Positions 51,738 to 60,895 of a stretch of 64,000 nucleotides of DNA are shown here, one piece after another. Numbering within the stretch: the stretch's first letter is position 1; the number at the start of each line of letters is the position of its first letter. The notes under the pieces were generated by a model, which was not told the origin of the DNA, ran no database searches, and saw only the letters and a list, made by a program, of their open reading frames with translations. A program made the position numbers and the translations under genes. Source of the DNA: Dyadobacter endophyticus (lineage in GTDB: Bacteria > Bacteroidota > Bacteroidia > Cytophagales > Spirosomataceae); assembly GCF_014641595.1 (NCBI RefSeq), contig NZ_BMIA01000002.1, positions 992,001 through 1,056,000 on the forward strand, read 5' to 3'.

Positions 51738-52235
51738 ATGGAGCCGATAGACGACAAACAGGAAGGGCATTTCAAAAACCTGATCCGGGAAACCGGGGCC
51801 GATACGCCTTCGGATGCATTCACGCGGGTGGTCATGCAACACGTGCGCGAGGAAGCAGCGTTTCATGCCCTGGTGCACCAAAATGCTGTGGACTTCGCTC
51901 CCAAGGCATTCAGCAGTAAGGTGATGGCACAAATCCAGCCCAGCGCCAAAGTCGCCGTGCAGAAACCAGTCATTTCCCGCCGGACCTGGTACTGGGTAGC
52001 AGCCGCCTGGGCAGCGTTGATCGTCGCGTGTTTCTTCCTGCCCGTCAATGAGCCGCAATCTGCTTTTTCCGACAAATTGAATGGATTGACGATATCCAAT
52101 CAGGTTTTCAACCAGAAATTCTCCACCATTCCGCAACCGGTGATGCTTACGATCATCGGGCTATCGTGCCTGATATTGCTCGACTATTTCCTGCGGAATA
52201 AATGGGTGTTATTCAATAAAACGGCCAGGTCCTGA
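51738..52235 (+). CDS. Probable anti-sigma factor (two-TM membrane protein)
   Basis: A 165-residue protein with a soluble N-terminal half (about 1-80, helix-rich: DAFTRVVMQHVREEAAFHAL) and two membrane segments (about 83-101 and 135-153). It has no recognisable zinc-binding HxxxCxxC motif, but its position directly after an ECF sigma gene (10 nt) makes an anti-sigma role likely. Its stop codon lies in the loop of the terminator hairpin. Confidence 0.7.
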   Translation: MEPIDDKQEGHFKNLIRETGADTPSDAFTRVVMQHVREEAAFHALVHQNAVDFAPKAFSSKVMAQIQPSAKVAVQKPVISRRTWYWVAAAWAALIVACFFLPVNEPQSAFSDKLNGLTISNQVFNQKFSTIPQPVMLTIIGLSCLILLDYFLRNKWVLFNKTARS

Positions 52236-52250
52236 GACCTGGCCGTTTGT
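52219..52250. terminator. Bidirectional terminator overlapping the anti-sigma gene end
   Basis: The stem AAACGGCCAGGTC (52219-52231) / GACCTGGCCGTTT (52236-52248) has the plus-strand stop TGA (52233-52235) in its loop region. On the minus strand it is followed by TTTTATT and ends the LTXXQ gene. Confidence 0.8.
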
Positions 52251-52272
52251 TCATGGCTGCCTTTTCAACCGG

Positions 52273-52644
52273 TTATCCTCTGCGGTTGTAACGGTTTTCA
52301 AAACGGTGCTGATAGGCGAACAGACGCTGGCGTTGCGCGGGCGTCAGAACGGCCAGGATTTCCTTTTGCTTCTCCTCTTCCAGTCTCTTCATGCCCTGAT
52401 AGGTATGGTATCTCTGGTTTCTGCCGGCCAAACGATCATATCTGTTTTCGATCTTTTTGATCTGGTTTTCCTGCTTGCGGCTCAGCTTCACGATCTCGTC
52501 CAGCTTGTTGATCTTGAACTCCTCGTTAGCATTGTCGGCGCGGGCGTCGATCACGGCCGGATTGGGTCTGTTATATCGCTGAGCGAAAGAATTTCCGGCT
52601 GTCAGGGTAACTATTGCGGCGATGGCGAAAATGATCTTCTTCAT
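52273..52644 (-). CDS. Spy/CpxP-like periplasmic LTXXQ protein
   Basis: A 123-residue exported helical protein: signal peptide 1-21 (ending NSFAQ), then a basic, charged helix bundle with the LTPAQRQRLFAYQ motif (about 101-113). The Spy/CpxP group acts as periplasmic chaperones or two-component antagonists. An early IVKLSRKQENQIKKIENRYD helix (about 51-70) is typical. It converges on the sigma/anti-sigma operon, sharing a terminator. Confidence 0.8.
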   Translation of the reverse strand: MKKIIFAIAAIVTLTAGNSFAQRYNRPNPAVIDARADNANEEFKINKLDEIVKLSRKQENQIKKIENRYDRLAGRNQRYHTYQGMKRLEEEKQKEILAVLTPAQRQRLFAYQHRFENRYNRRG

Positions 52645-52851
52645 GGTTTCCAGTATTTAAATTGTTTGTTTATGTCTTTTAGAGGCACATTTAACCTCCA
52701 AGTTTAACGCGCTGGAAACGCAATCTGCGAAATGTCACTGGTAGTAGATGGCAGCGGGGTTTTCATCGACGAATGGGGTTGCCGCTGGCTGGATAGAATT
52801 GCTAAAATTTTCTTTTGTTTTTAAATTTGGATAAGGTCAACCATAAAAGAA

Positions 52852-53061
52852 ATGTTAACTACAATTAAAGGGATTTATGAAAACGGCAAGGTGACGCCCA
52901 TAGGAACGCCACCTGTACAGTCGCGCACGGAAGTCACAGTTACATTCCCGGAAAAAGTGGCAAGCCCGCTTAAAAAACGTCAGGCGGGAGCACTAAAGGG
53001 AAGAATTCACATGTCAGATGATTTCAACGAACCACTGGACGATTTGAAAGAATATATGTAG
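52852..53061 (+). CDS. DUF2281-like antitoxin of a PIN toxin pair
   Basis: A 69-residue protein with an N-terminal strand unit (LTTIKGIYENGKVTPIG) resembling AbrB-like DNA-binding antitoxins. Its C-terminal tail GALKGRIHMSDDFNEPLDDL matches the C-termini of antitoxins paired with PIN-domain toxins. In such systems the tail blocks the toxin active site and the N-terminus represses the operon. The toxin ATG follows the stop codon directly. Confidence 0.82.
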   Translation: MLTTIKGIYENGKVTPIGTPPVQSRTEVTVTFPEKVASPLKKRQAGALKGRIHMSDDFNEPLDDLKEYM

Positions 53062-53454
53062 ATGAAAGTATTACTAGACACACACTCTCTCATTTGGTTT
53101 CTTGAAGACAGCCCCAGACTCTCACGGAAGGCCAAATCTCTCATGGAAGATTTAGGCAATGACGTTTATGTACATGCCATCAGTTGGTTTGAAATGTCAA
53201 TCAAGGCGAAAATCGGAAAACTTTCGCTGGCGGACCCTATCGATATAGCTTTTACACAAGCTTCGAAAAACGGTATATTGACCATAGATATAAATGCACC
53301 ACAGCTGAAAGCTTACCAAAGTCTACCATTCATCCACGAACACCGCGATCCGTTCGACCGTTTAATAATTGCAACTGCTTTGCATGAAGGCTTCAATATC
53401 ATTTCAAATGATCCGAAGTTCTCGCTGTACCCGGCAGCAAAAGTGCTCTGGTAG
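53062..53454 (+). CDS. vapC: PIN-domain (VapC-like) ribonuclease toxin
   Basis: A 130-residue toxin expected to cleave RNA. The PIN acidic residues are in place: D6 (LLDTHSL), E44 (WFEMS), D96/D99 (HRDPFDR) and D117 (SNDPKF). The gene abuts the antitoxin stop with no spacer. It converges on permease copy Q with only six nt between stop codons. The whole pair is intact. Confidence 0.9.
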   Translation: MKVLLDTHSLIWFLEDSPRLSRKAKSLMEDLGNDVYVHAISWFEMSIKAKIGKLSLADPIDIAFTQASKNGILTIDINAPQLKAYQSLPFIHEHRDPFDRLIIATALHEGFNIISNDPKFSLYPAAKVLW

Positions 53455-53460
53455 AATAAA

Positions 53461-55836
53461 TCATTCACTCCTCAAAGACTTCACCGGATTCATCAGCGCC
53501 GCCTTGATCGCCTGAAAACTGACCGTCAGCAAGGTAATGGCAACGGCTAGAAAGGCAGCGACGACGAACACGACCCAGCTGAGTTGGATGTGGTATTCGT
53601 ATTTTTTCAACCAGTCGTGCAGAAAATAGAGCGCGATGGGTGAGGCGATGACACAGGAGATGATGACCAGATACACAAACTCTATGGATAGCATCGCCCA
53701 CATCTGCGCGACGCTGGCGCCCAACGCTTTGCGAATGCCGATCTCTTTGGTACGTTGCTCGGCCGTATAGGCTGCCAATCCAAACAGGCCAAGACAGGAA
53801 ATGAAGACCGCCAGCACCGCAAATACCCGTGCCAGTTTCCCTATCCGTTCCTCGGCCCTGAATTTGGCATCATATTCCTCATCGGCAAACTTGAATTCGA
53901 ATGGCGAATCCGGATCATGTTTACGGAAAACAGCTTCTACCTTCTTCAAGGCCTTATCTACCGGTGCGCCGGGTGTAAGTTTGACGTTGATCAGGTTGGC
54001 CCAATCGTAATTCAGCATAAAAATGGTCGGCACCGCCGGCTCGTAGGGCGATTGCATCACCATATCCTTAATCACACCCACAACCTGCCGCGGCTTGCCG
54101 TTGTAGCGTATCGTTTTACCTATGATATTTTTCAGACCCGTGAGCTTCACGGCCGATTCGTTCAGTACAAACCCTGCCGTATCGGTCGAGAAATCCCTAG
54201 AAAAGTCGCGGCCGTCGATGATTTTCCAGCCTATTGTTTTGCCAAAATCGTGTGTACAGGCGATGGTCCCGAACAGCGGAACAGAGCCAGCTTCCAGCCC
54301 CTCCCATTCGAAGCCGATCTGGTTGGAATAAATACCCGTTGTAGGACTCGACGATTCACTCATTTCGTACACACTTCCGGTTTTGAGCAGATCATCGCGC
54401 AGCGGATGATATTTACCCCACAAATTAGGTGAAATATTAATTTGCAAAAGCCCCTGACGGTCATAACCAACCGGGCGGTTTTTGGCATGCTGGATCTGCT
54501 GAAAGACTATAATCGTGCCGATGATGAGGGTGATGGACACCGTGAACTGTAACACCACCATCACTTTCCGGGGCACTCCCGAGTATTTCCCTACCTTGAA
54601 TGTACCCTTCAAAACCGATAAGGGGTTAAACGACGACAGATAAAATGCCGGGTAACTGCCCGCCACCAGGCCTGTGAACAATGCGAAAACGATCAGCCCC
54701 AGCCAGAACTGCCAGTCGAAGAACGGGAATTTCACGTGCTTACCCGCGAGGTCGTTGAATGCCGGCAGCGAAATGAGCACGATAAGGATCGCCAGTACCA
54801 ACGCAAACATGACCACCAGGAACGATTCGCTCAAAAACTGTAATACCAACTGGCTTTTAAGCGAACCGATCGACTTACGAATGCCCACTTCCTTGGCCCG
54901 CTTTTCCGACCGTGCCGTGCTCAGGTTCATAAAATTGATACATGCCAAAAGCAGTACAAATGCGCCGATAATGCCGAAAAGCCAAACAAACTGAATGCGC
55001 CCGCCGACATTCTGCCCGTCTTTGAAATCGGAATACAGGTGCCAGCGGCTCATCGGGTGCAGCAAATATTGCGGCTTGTCGGTTTTGGAGAATGCGTGCG
55101 GCATTTCCACGTCCCTGATTTTGCGGGAAACCGTTGCGATCTCTGCATGATCGGCCACCTGTGCGAACCATTGGAATGAGTGGTTACCCCATTGCGTTTG
55201 TGATTCCTTCACCCAGCCCTCGGCTTGCAGGTAGTCGTTCCAGGGCAGGATCAGGTACAGCTCATTGAAACTAGAATTGAAGGGAATATCCTCATAAACA
55301 CCCGTCACTTTCACATCCTTCTTGATGTCGAGTTTGAGTGTTTTGTTCAGAGCATCTGCGTCTCCGAAAAGCGCTTTCGCCAGCGACTCGCAAATCACCA
55401 CCGACCCGGGATTCTTCAGTGCACTGTAATCGCCCCGGATCATTTTCAGGCCCAGCATTTCCGGAAGGGACGGCTGCGCCCACATGCCAGTCTTGTTGAT
55501 CTTCTTATTGCCGTTAGCCAGCAAATGCCCGAAGTTCCAGGAGGCCAGCGCAGTGTGTTTGAAATCTGCCGGATACTTGGTCGCCATTTCCGTCACAGAC
55601 GGTATAGAAACCGCAGTACTGGTTCCGGTTTGGCCATTGAATGTCTGATTGATCCAGGCCTGTACCACGCGGTCGTAGTTTTTGTGGTATTTGTTGTAGG
55701 ACAATTCATCCCACACCCACAGTCCGATCAGCATTGTGACGGCAATACCTACCGCCAGTCCGACAATGTTAATCAGGGAATAAACTTTGTTTTTACGAAG
55801 ATTACGGAGTGCGATTAACAGATAATTCTTGATCAT
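53461..55836 (-). CDS. FtsX/MacB-like permease, copy Q
   Basis: 791 residues starting MIKNYLLIALRNLRKNKVY. A clear sister of copies D and G: GLWVWDELSYNKYHKNYDR, WHLYSDFKDG, AKNRPVGYDRQG. The first FtsX motif is SEKRAKEVGIRKSIGSL, the second RTKEIGIRKALGAS, and the tail NPVKSLRSE. It is the last gene of the unit that starts with copy T and lies 87 nt after the stop of copy R, a spacer with a short TTTCGCGAAA palindrome (55872-55881). Confidence 0.9.
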   Translation of the reverse strand: MIKNYLLIALRNLRKNKVYSLINIVGLAVGIAVTMLIGLWVWDELSYNKYHKNYDRVVQAWINQTFNGQTGTSTAVSIPSVTEMATKYPADFKHTALASWNFGHLLANGNKKINKTGMWAQPSLPEMLGLKMIRGDYSALKNPGSVVICESLAKALFGDADALNKTLKLDIKKDVKVTGVYEDIPFNSSFNELYLILPWNDYLQAEGWVKESQTQWGNHSFQWFAQVADHAEIATVSRKIRDVEMPHAFSKTDKPQYLLHPMSRWHLYSDFKDGQNVGGRIQFVWLFGIIGAFVLLLACINFMNLSTARSEKRAKEVGIRKSIGSLKSQLVLQFLSESFLVVMFALVLAILIVLISLPAFNDLAGKHVKFPFFDWQFWLGLIVFALFTGLVAGSYPAFYLSSFNPLSVLKGTFKVGKYSGVPRKVMVVLQFTVSITLIIGTIIVFQQIQHAKNRPVGYDRQGLLQINISPNLWGKYHPLRDDLLKTGSVYEMSESSSPTTGIYSNQIGFEWEGLEAGSVPLFGTIACTHDFGKTIGWKIIDGRDFSRDFSTDTAGFVLNESAVKLTGLKNIIGKTIRYNGKPRQVVGVIKDMVMQSPYEPAVPTIFMLNYDWANLINVKLTPGAPVDKALKKVEAVFRKHDPDSPFEFKFADEEYDAKFRAEERIGKLARVFAVLAVFISCLGLFGLAAYTAEQRTKEIGIRKALGASVAQMWAMLSIEFVYLVIISCVIASPIALYFLHDWLKKYEYHIQLSWVVFVVAAFLAVAITLLTVSFQAIKAALMNPVKSLRSE

Positions 55837-55923
55837 GGCCGGAGGCAGATAGAATGAGCGTTTGGAATGTGTTTCGCGAAAGATGTAAAAAGCTGTGCGC
55901 CGGTTGCATCTGCGATCGTCTGA

Positions 55924-58338
55924 TTATTCACTTCTTAATGCCTTCACCGGGTTCGTCATCGCAGCCTTGACGCTCTGGAAGCTGATAGTAGCCAACGCGA
56001 TCAACACCGCCGCGACGCCCGCCACCGCGAAAAGCCACCAGCTGATATGCACTTTATAGCTAAAATCCTGCAACCATTCATTCATGAAATACCAGGCAAT
56101 AGGCGACGCAATCACCAGCGCAATCACTACCAGTTTGATAAAATCGATTGAAAACAGCCCGAAAATATTCATCGCGGAGGCGCCGATGGCTTTACGGATG
56201 CCCATTTCCTTCGTGCGCGATTCGGCCATGAAGGCTACCACGCCATACAAGCCCAGACACCCGATAAAAATCGCGATGAAACTCAGGATTTTAAAGAGCG
56301 AAAAGAACTTGGCTTCCTTCTCGTAAAAGCTATCCAGCGTCTGATCGTAGAATGTGTATTTAAACAAATAATCGGGAAAAGCCTCCGTCCATACCTTTTC
56401 GATCCGGTCAATCTGTTCCAGCCCGGCATTCTTATCCAGTTTGACGCTTAATGTCCGGTAATTGTCACGCATGGTGGTCATCACGCACGGAATAATCTCC
56501 TGGTGAAGTGTGTAGGTATTGAAGTTTTTAACGACACCTACTACCGGAAGCTTCGCATCTCCCCCGCCGATCGTCAGCCGCTTACCGATAATGTCTTCCG
56601 GTTTTTTAAAGCCTAGTTTTTGGGCAAATGCCTCGTTCACGACATATTCCCGGATCGTGTCCGCCGACAAATACATTCTTCCCGCAGCCATTTTCAGCCC
56701 GTAAGTGTTGAAGTATGCCGTGTCGGCCGGACGCATTACGACGGTAAAATCGAGGTCCTCGGCGTCATTTTCATATCTAAACCCGGTTTGCCAGTTACTT
56801 CTCGACATCGGTGTAAACGCACTGTAAGCAATGGATTTCACGCCCGGTATCGCACTAACCTGTTCCCGCAATGCTTCGAGCTTACCCTCCGGTTGGTCGG
56901 GGATGGCGATCGTCACAATCTCGTCCTTCTCAAAACCCAGGTCGAGCGTACTAAAATACTTCATCTGACTGTAAGCGATCAGTGTACCGATGAGGATCAC
57001 CTGCGAAATCGAGAATTGCAGTACGATAAGGCCTTTGCGCAAATTGGATTGCCCCCCTCCGGCAGTACTCATTTTCCCTTTCAGTGCTAAAATCGGCTGA
57101 TAGCCTGAAACAACCAATGCAGGATAAAACCCAGCCAGGAAAGTGGTAGCAACAGCCAGTATCACACAGCACAGCAAGATGGAAGGGTCCTGGAAAAACA
57201 CCACATCCCGCGTCTCGATATTGAGAATATTGGCAATGTAAGGCAACAGCAGCTGCGCAGAAACCAACGCAAGGATTACCGAAAATACCGTAATAATCCC
57301 GGTTTCCGAGAAATACTGGCGCAACAGCTGTCCGCGGGTACTGCCCAGCACCTTCCGCACGCCCACCTCGCGTGAGCGTCGCAATGCCTGCGCGGTGGCA
57401 AGGTTTACAAAATTCACACAAGCGGTGATCAGGATAAATATCCCGACGAGCGACATGGCCCAGATCATTCCCTTACTGATCGAGCGATTGGTGTAATTGC
57501 CTGTTTTCGTAGCAAAATGGATATCCTTAACCGGTTGCAGAACAAACTTCACTTTTTCAGCATCCTTCGGCTTTCGGTATTTTTTATTGAATGCTAAGAG
57601 CTGCTGCTCAAATTGTGCCTCGCTCACATTTTTGGGTAACATCAGGTACACTTGTCCACCTCCGTAGGTGGAAACCCAGTCGTCCCAGTTCGTAAATGCA
57701 CCAAACTCTTTCAATGACGCGAATGAAAGCATGGTCGTAAATGGCAGGTTGGTAGTAGCCGGAGGGTCCGCGACCACGCCCGTCACTACAAAATCCATCT
57801 GGTTCCTTACCCGGATGCTCTTCCCGATCGGATCGGCATTCCCGAAATACTTCAAAGCTTGGCCCTCGGTCAGAACGACCGAACCAGGATTTTTAAGCGC
57901 CTGCGAGGGCGAGCCTTTCAGCCATTTGTAATCGAACATCCGGAAATACTCGGGCCCGATGAATGCGATATTATAGCCGGGATCCGAAAACTTCTTCTTC
58001 TCCGTACCCTGCGTAACCGTGATCAACGTCTCGCGCAAGCCATATGTACACGTCACCTGGCCGCGGATCTCGGCGAAATCGTTGCGTAATGCCGCCAATG
58101 CAGGAAGCTGAATACCAGCGCTGAAACCTTTTTCCCCATCCTCAATACTATGATTGAGCAGGCGGTAAAGACGGTCGGCATTTGCATGATGGCCGTCAAA
58201 ACTCAGCTCATACCGGACAGTAAAAAAGATAAGCAAGCAACACGCAAGGCTCAAAGTAAGCCCGGTAATGTTGATCAATGTAAAATTCCAGTTACGGCGA
58301 AGGTTTCTGAATGAGGTCGTGAGATAGTTTTTGATCAT
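55924..58338 (-). CDS. FtsX/MacB-like permease, copy R
   Basis: 804 residues starting MIKNYLTTSFRNLRRNWNF, a less common N-terminus. It groups with copy F by the ATAQALRRSREVGVRKVLG block. The second FtsX motif is RTKEMGIRKAIGAS, preceded by VVAFMAES, and the tail NPVKALRSE. It follows copy S by 33 nt, so the two are co-transcribed. Confidence 0.9.
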   Translation of the reverse strand: MIKNYLTTSFRNLRRNWNFTLINITGLTLSLACCLLIFFTVRYELSFDGHHANADRLYRLLNHSIEDGEKGFSAGIQLPALAALRNDFAEIRGQVTCTYGLRETLITVTQGTEKKKFSDPGYNIAFIGPEYFRMFDYKWLKGSPSQALKNPGSVVLTEGQALKYFGNADPIGKSIRVRNQMDFVVTGVVADPPATTNLPFTTMLSFASLKEFGAFTNWDDWVSTYGGGQVYLMLPKNVSEAQFEQQLLAFNKKYRKPKDAEKVKFVLQPVKDIHFATKTGNYTNRSISKGMIWAMSLVGIFILITACVNFVNLATAQALRRSREVGVRKVLGSTRGQLLRQYFSETGIITVFSVILALVSAQLLLPYIANILNIETRDVVFFQDPSILLCCVILAVATTFLAGFYPALVVSGYQPILALKGKMSTAGGGQSNLRKGLIVLQFSISQVILIGTLIAYSQMKYFSTLDLGFEKDEIVTIAIPDQPEGKLEALREQVSAIPGVKSIAYSAFTPMSRSNWQTGFRYENDAEDLDFTVVMRPADTAYFNTYGLKMAAGRMYLSADTIREYVVNEAFAQKLGFKKPEDIIGKRLTIGGGDAKLPVVGVVKNFNTYTLHQEIIPCVMTTMRDNYRTLSVKLDKNAGLEQIDRIEKVWTEAFPDYLFKYTFYDQTLDSFYEKEAKFFSLFKILSFIAIFIGCLGLYGVVAFMAESRTKEMGIRKAIGASAMNIFGLFSIDFIKLVVIALVIASPIAWYFMNEWLQDFSYKVHISWWLFAVAGVAAVLIALATISFQSVKAAMTNPVKALRSE

Positions 58339-58371
58339 GGCTAGGTTGATTGGATTCAGGCAATTTTTAGT

Positions 58372-60786
58372 CTATTCACTCCGCAGCGACTTCACTGGGT
58401 TCATCAGCGCGGCTTTGATACTCTGGAAGCTAACGGTTGCCACGGCAACGAGCACCGCCGCGGCACCAACGCCTACGAATACCAACGGACTGATTTCGAT
58501 GCGGTAGGGATAGTTATCCAGCCAAAGCTGCATGAAATACCAGGCTGCTGGCGTGGCGATCACGATCGCAATGAGGACCAGTTTGACAAAATCTTTCGAT
58601 AACACGAACACCAGGCTGGCAATGCTCGCACCAAGCACTTTGCGGACGCCGATTTCCTTCGTGCGTTGCTCCATGACGATCAATGCGACAGCGAACAGAC
58701 CAAGGCAGGACAATATCACGGCAACTGCGGATGCAAGGCTGAAAATCTGTGAAAGCCTTTCTTCCTCTTTATACCAGGCGTTCGTATTTTCATCGATAAA
58801 TGAGCCGATAAACTCCGATTCCGGCGTAATTTCCTTCCAGATATTTTTCAACTTCTCCATCGACGATGCCAGACCTTGTGGCGTAACCCGTACAAAAATA
58901 TAGCCTATGCCGTCTGTATGAGAAAGGTACATCGTGATCGGCTTCTTGTCCGTCTTGGAAGAGTAAAGGTTAAAATCGGGGATTACGCCGATGATCTGAT
59001 GCTTGATGCCCGCAGTATCAGTCTGGAAGAACTTGCCGACAGGGTCTTTTTCTCCAATCGCCTTGGCCATGCTTTCGGTGACGATAACCCTTCCCATCGA
59101 GTCGGTCGGATAAGCGGGATTAAACTCCCGTCCGTCGATCAGTTTGATATTGAGTGTTTTGAGGTAGTCGTAGCTGATATGCAGCCAGTCGGTTTCCACT
59201 TCGCGTTCTTTGAATGTGAAACCGATGGAGCTGCGCGAAGTGCTTCGGTCGAGGCCCATTCCCAGGTTCACGGCTGAACCGGTGATACTTACAATATTCG
59301 GATCGCTGGCGAGGCGGTTACGCATTCTGCGCAACGCAGTCTGGCCATTAACCTTCCTTCCCACGGGAATGCTGATCACCTCCTCTTTCTGGAAGCCCAG
59401 CGGCTGTTTCCGTAGATGGTCGACCTGCTGCACTGCGATGATCGTGCAGCAGATCAGCAGGCTCGACAGCGCAAATTGGGCAACAATTAACGAATTACGC
59501 AATACACCCGGCTTTTTGAGCGACACCCTCCCTTTCAGAACTTCCACCGCATTGAATTTCGACATCTGCAATGCCGGATAACCGCCAGCAACGAGGGTAA
59601 CAAACAAAAACAGTCCCACCAGCAATGCAATCTTATCGGGCTCGAAAATGTATTCCAGGGTTAGTTTGGACCTGAATGTCGCATTAAACAATGGCAAAAG
59701 CAGCACTGCCAGCACAACGCCCGTCAGGAAGCCGAAGAAGCATATCACACCTGCTTCACCCCAGATCTGGAAGAAAAGCTGTTGTTTCAACGCGCCGAGC
59801 GACTTGCGTACACCCACCTCGCGTGCACGTATAAATGAGCGCGCGACATTGAGGTTGATGAAGTTGATGCAGGCGATCAGCAGGATAAAAAGGCCGATAC
59901 CCATTAATGCGTAGATCAGCGATCCTTCCTTACCGCCGGAAATCTCCCGGTTAAAGTGGACATCTTCCAGTTTTTGAAGGCGGAGCGCATAGAGATCGCC
60001 CCTTTCGTCTGGTTTAGCACCTTTCTTTTTAAGCTTCGTGATAGTTTCTGCGAAATATTTGGCCGTGAAAGGTTTCAGCTTCTTTTCAAATGCAAGCTTA
60101 TCGACTCCTGGTTTTAGTTTTAAGAAAATATTGTGAGAAAATGCGTCCCACTGGTCCTTTTGGTGTTGATAACCGCCCACATTTTCGCTGCGTATAAACG
60201 CGTCGAATTGCAGGGATGAGTTTTCAGGAAAATCCGCAAGGACCCCGCTCACTACATATTCCTTCTTGCTTTCCTCTAATCCCAACTGAATGCGCTTGCC
60301 CATCGGATCTTCCTCCCCGAAAACGGCTTTGGCCATATGTTCGGTGATGACAATATTGCTAAGGTCCTGCAAAGCGGCTTGCGCGCTGCCCTGGATAAAG
60401 GGAAATGAGAAGACCTTGAAAAAATCCGGCTCGGTGAATTTGAAATTTTTGTCGAGGTATTTCCCTTTGTACTCCACCACGTCCGACCCATTGACAACCC
60501 GCGCAACGGCTTCGATGTCGGGATATTCGGCCTTCAATGCGGGCGTGATCGGAAACGGCATCGAAGCGGTACGATCTACGCGTTCCGGATCATTGGAGAA
60601 GAAATATGGCTCGTAAATGCGGTCTTTGTCGGCGTGAAAACTATCGTACGACAGCGAGAAATAAGCCGTCAGAAACAGAAAAACACTTACGCAAAAAGCG
60701 ACCGCCAATCCGACGATATTGATAAATGCGTAACCCTTGCTCTTCCAAAGGTTACGCAATGCGATTTTGAGGTAGTTTTTGAACAT
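58372..60786 (-). CDS. FtsX/MacB-like permease, copy S
   Basis: 804 residues starting MFKNYLKIALRNLWKSKGY. It stands apart from the other subgroups: the first FtsX block is NLNVARSFIRAREVGVRKSLGAL and the second domain has LIVMEQRTKEIGVRKVLGAS. A lysine-rich linker (ITKLKKKGAKPDERGD) sits in the first PCD at about 250. The tail is NPVKSLRSE. It follows copy T by 109 nt, with hairpin 4 filling the spacer. Confidence 0.9.
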   Translation of the reverse strand: MFKNYLKIALRNLWKSKGYAFINIVGLAVAFCVSVFLFLTAYFSLSYDSFHADKDRIYEPYFFSNDPERVDRTASMPFPITPALKAEYPDIEAVARVVNGSDVVEYKGKYLDKNFKFTEPDFFKVFSFPFIQGSAQAALQDLSNIVITEHMAKAVFGEEDPMGKRIQLGLEESKKEYVVSGVLADFPENSSLQFDAFIRSENVGGYQHQKDQWDAFSHNIFLKLKPGVDKLAFEKKLKPFTAKYFAETITKLKKKGAKPDERGDLYALRLQKLEDVHFNREISGGKEGSLIYALMGIGLFILLIACINFINLNVARSFIRAREVGVRKSLGALKQQLFFQIWGEAGVICFFGFLTGVVLAVLLLPLFNATFRSKLTLEYIFEPDKIALLVGLFLFVTLVAGGYPALQMSKFNAVEVLKGRVSLKKPGVLRNSLIVAQFALSSLLICCTIIAVQQVDHLRKQPLGFQKEEVISIPVGRKVNGQTALRRMRNRLASDPNIVSITGSAVNLGMGLDRSTSRSSIGFTFKEREVETDWLHISYDYLKTLNIKLIDGREFNPAYPTDSMGRVIVTESMAKAIGEKDPVGKFFQTDTAGIKHQIIGVIPDFNLYSSKTDKKPITMYLSHTDGIGYIFVRVTPQGLASSMEKLKNIWKEITPESEFIGSFIDENTNAWYKEEERLSQIFSLASAVAVILSCLGLFAVALIVMEQRTKEIGVRKVLGASIASLVFVLSKDFVKLVLIAIVIATPAAWYFMQLWLDNYPYRIEISPLVFVGVGAAAVLVAVATVSFQSIKAALMNPVKSLRSE

Positions 60787-60800
60787 GGCTTTTATTTATA

Positions 60801-60895
60801 TGGAGGAAAGGAGGAAGGGGAGGATGGAGGAAAGGGGGGATGTAAACTTCTTAATTTTTCCTACCTCCCTTTCTTCCCCTTCCTCCCTTTCTCTC
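60801..60895 (-). repeat. Polypurine/polypyrimidine hairpin, copy 4
   Basis: The purine arm (60802-60839, GGAGGAAAGGAGGAAGGGGA and so on) and the pyrimidine arm (60860-60895) enclose an AT-rich loop (60840-60859). It lies between copies T and S, adjacent to the stop of copy T. Confidence 0.8.

Noticed and set aside
55872..55881. TTTCGCGAAA palindrome between copies R and Q as another array operator
   Set aside because: It differs from the shared motif and lies inside a likely unit; ten bases of symmetry alone are weak evidence.
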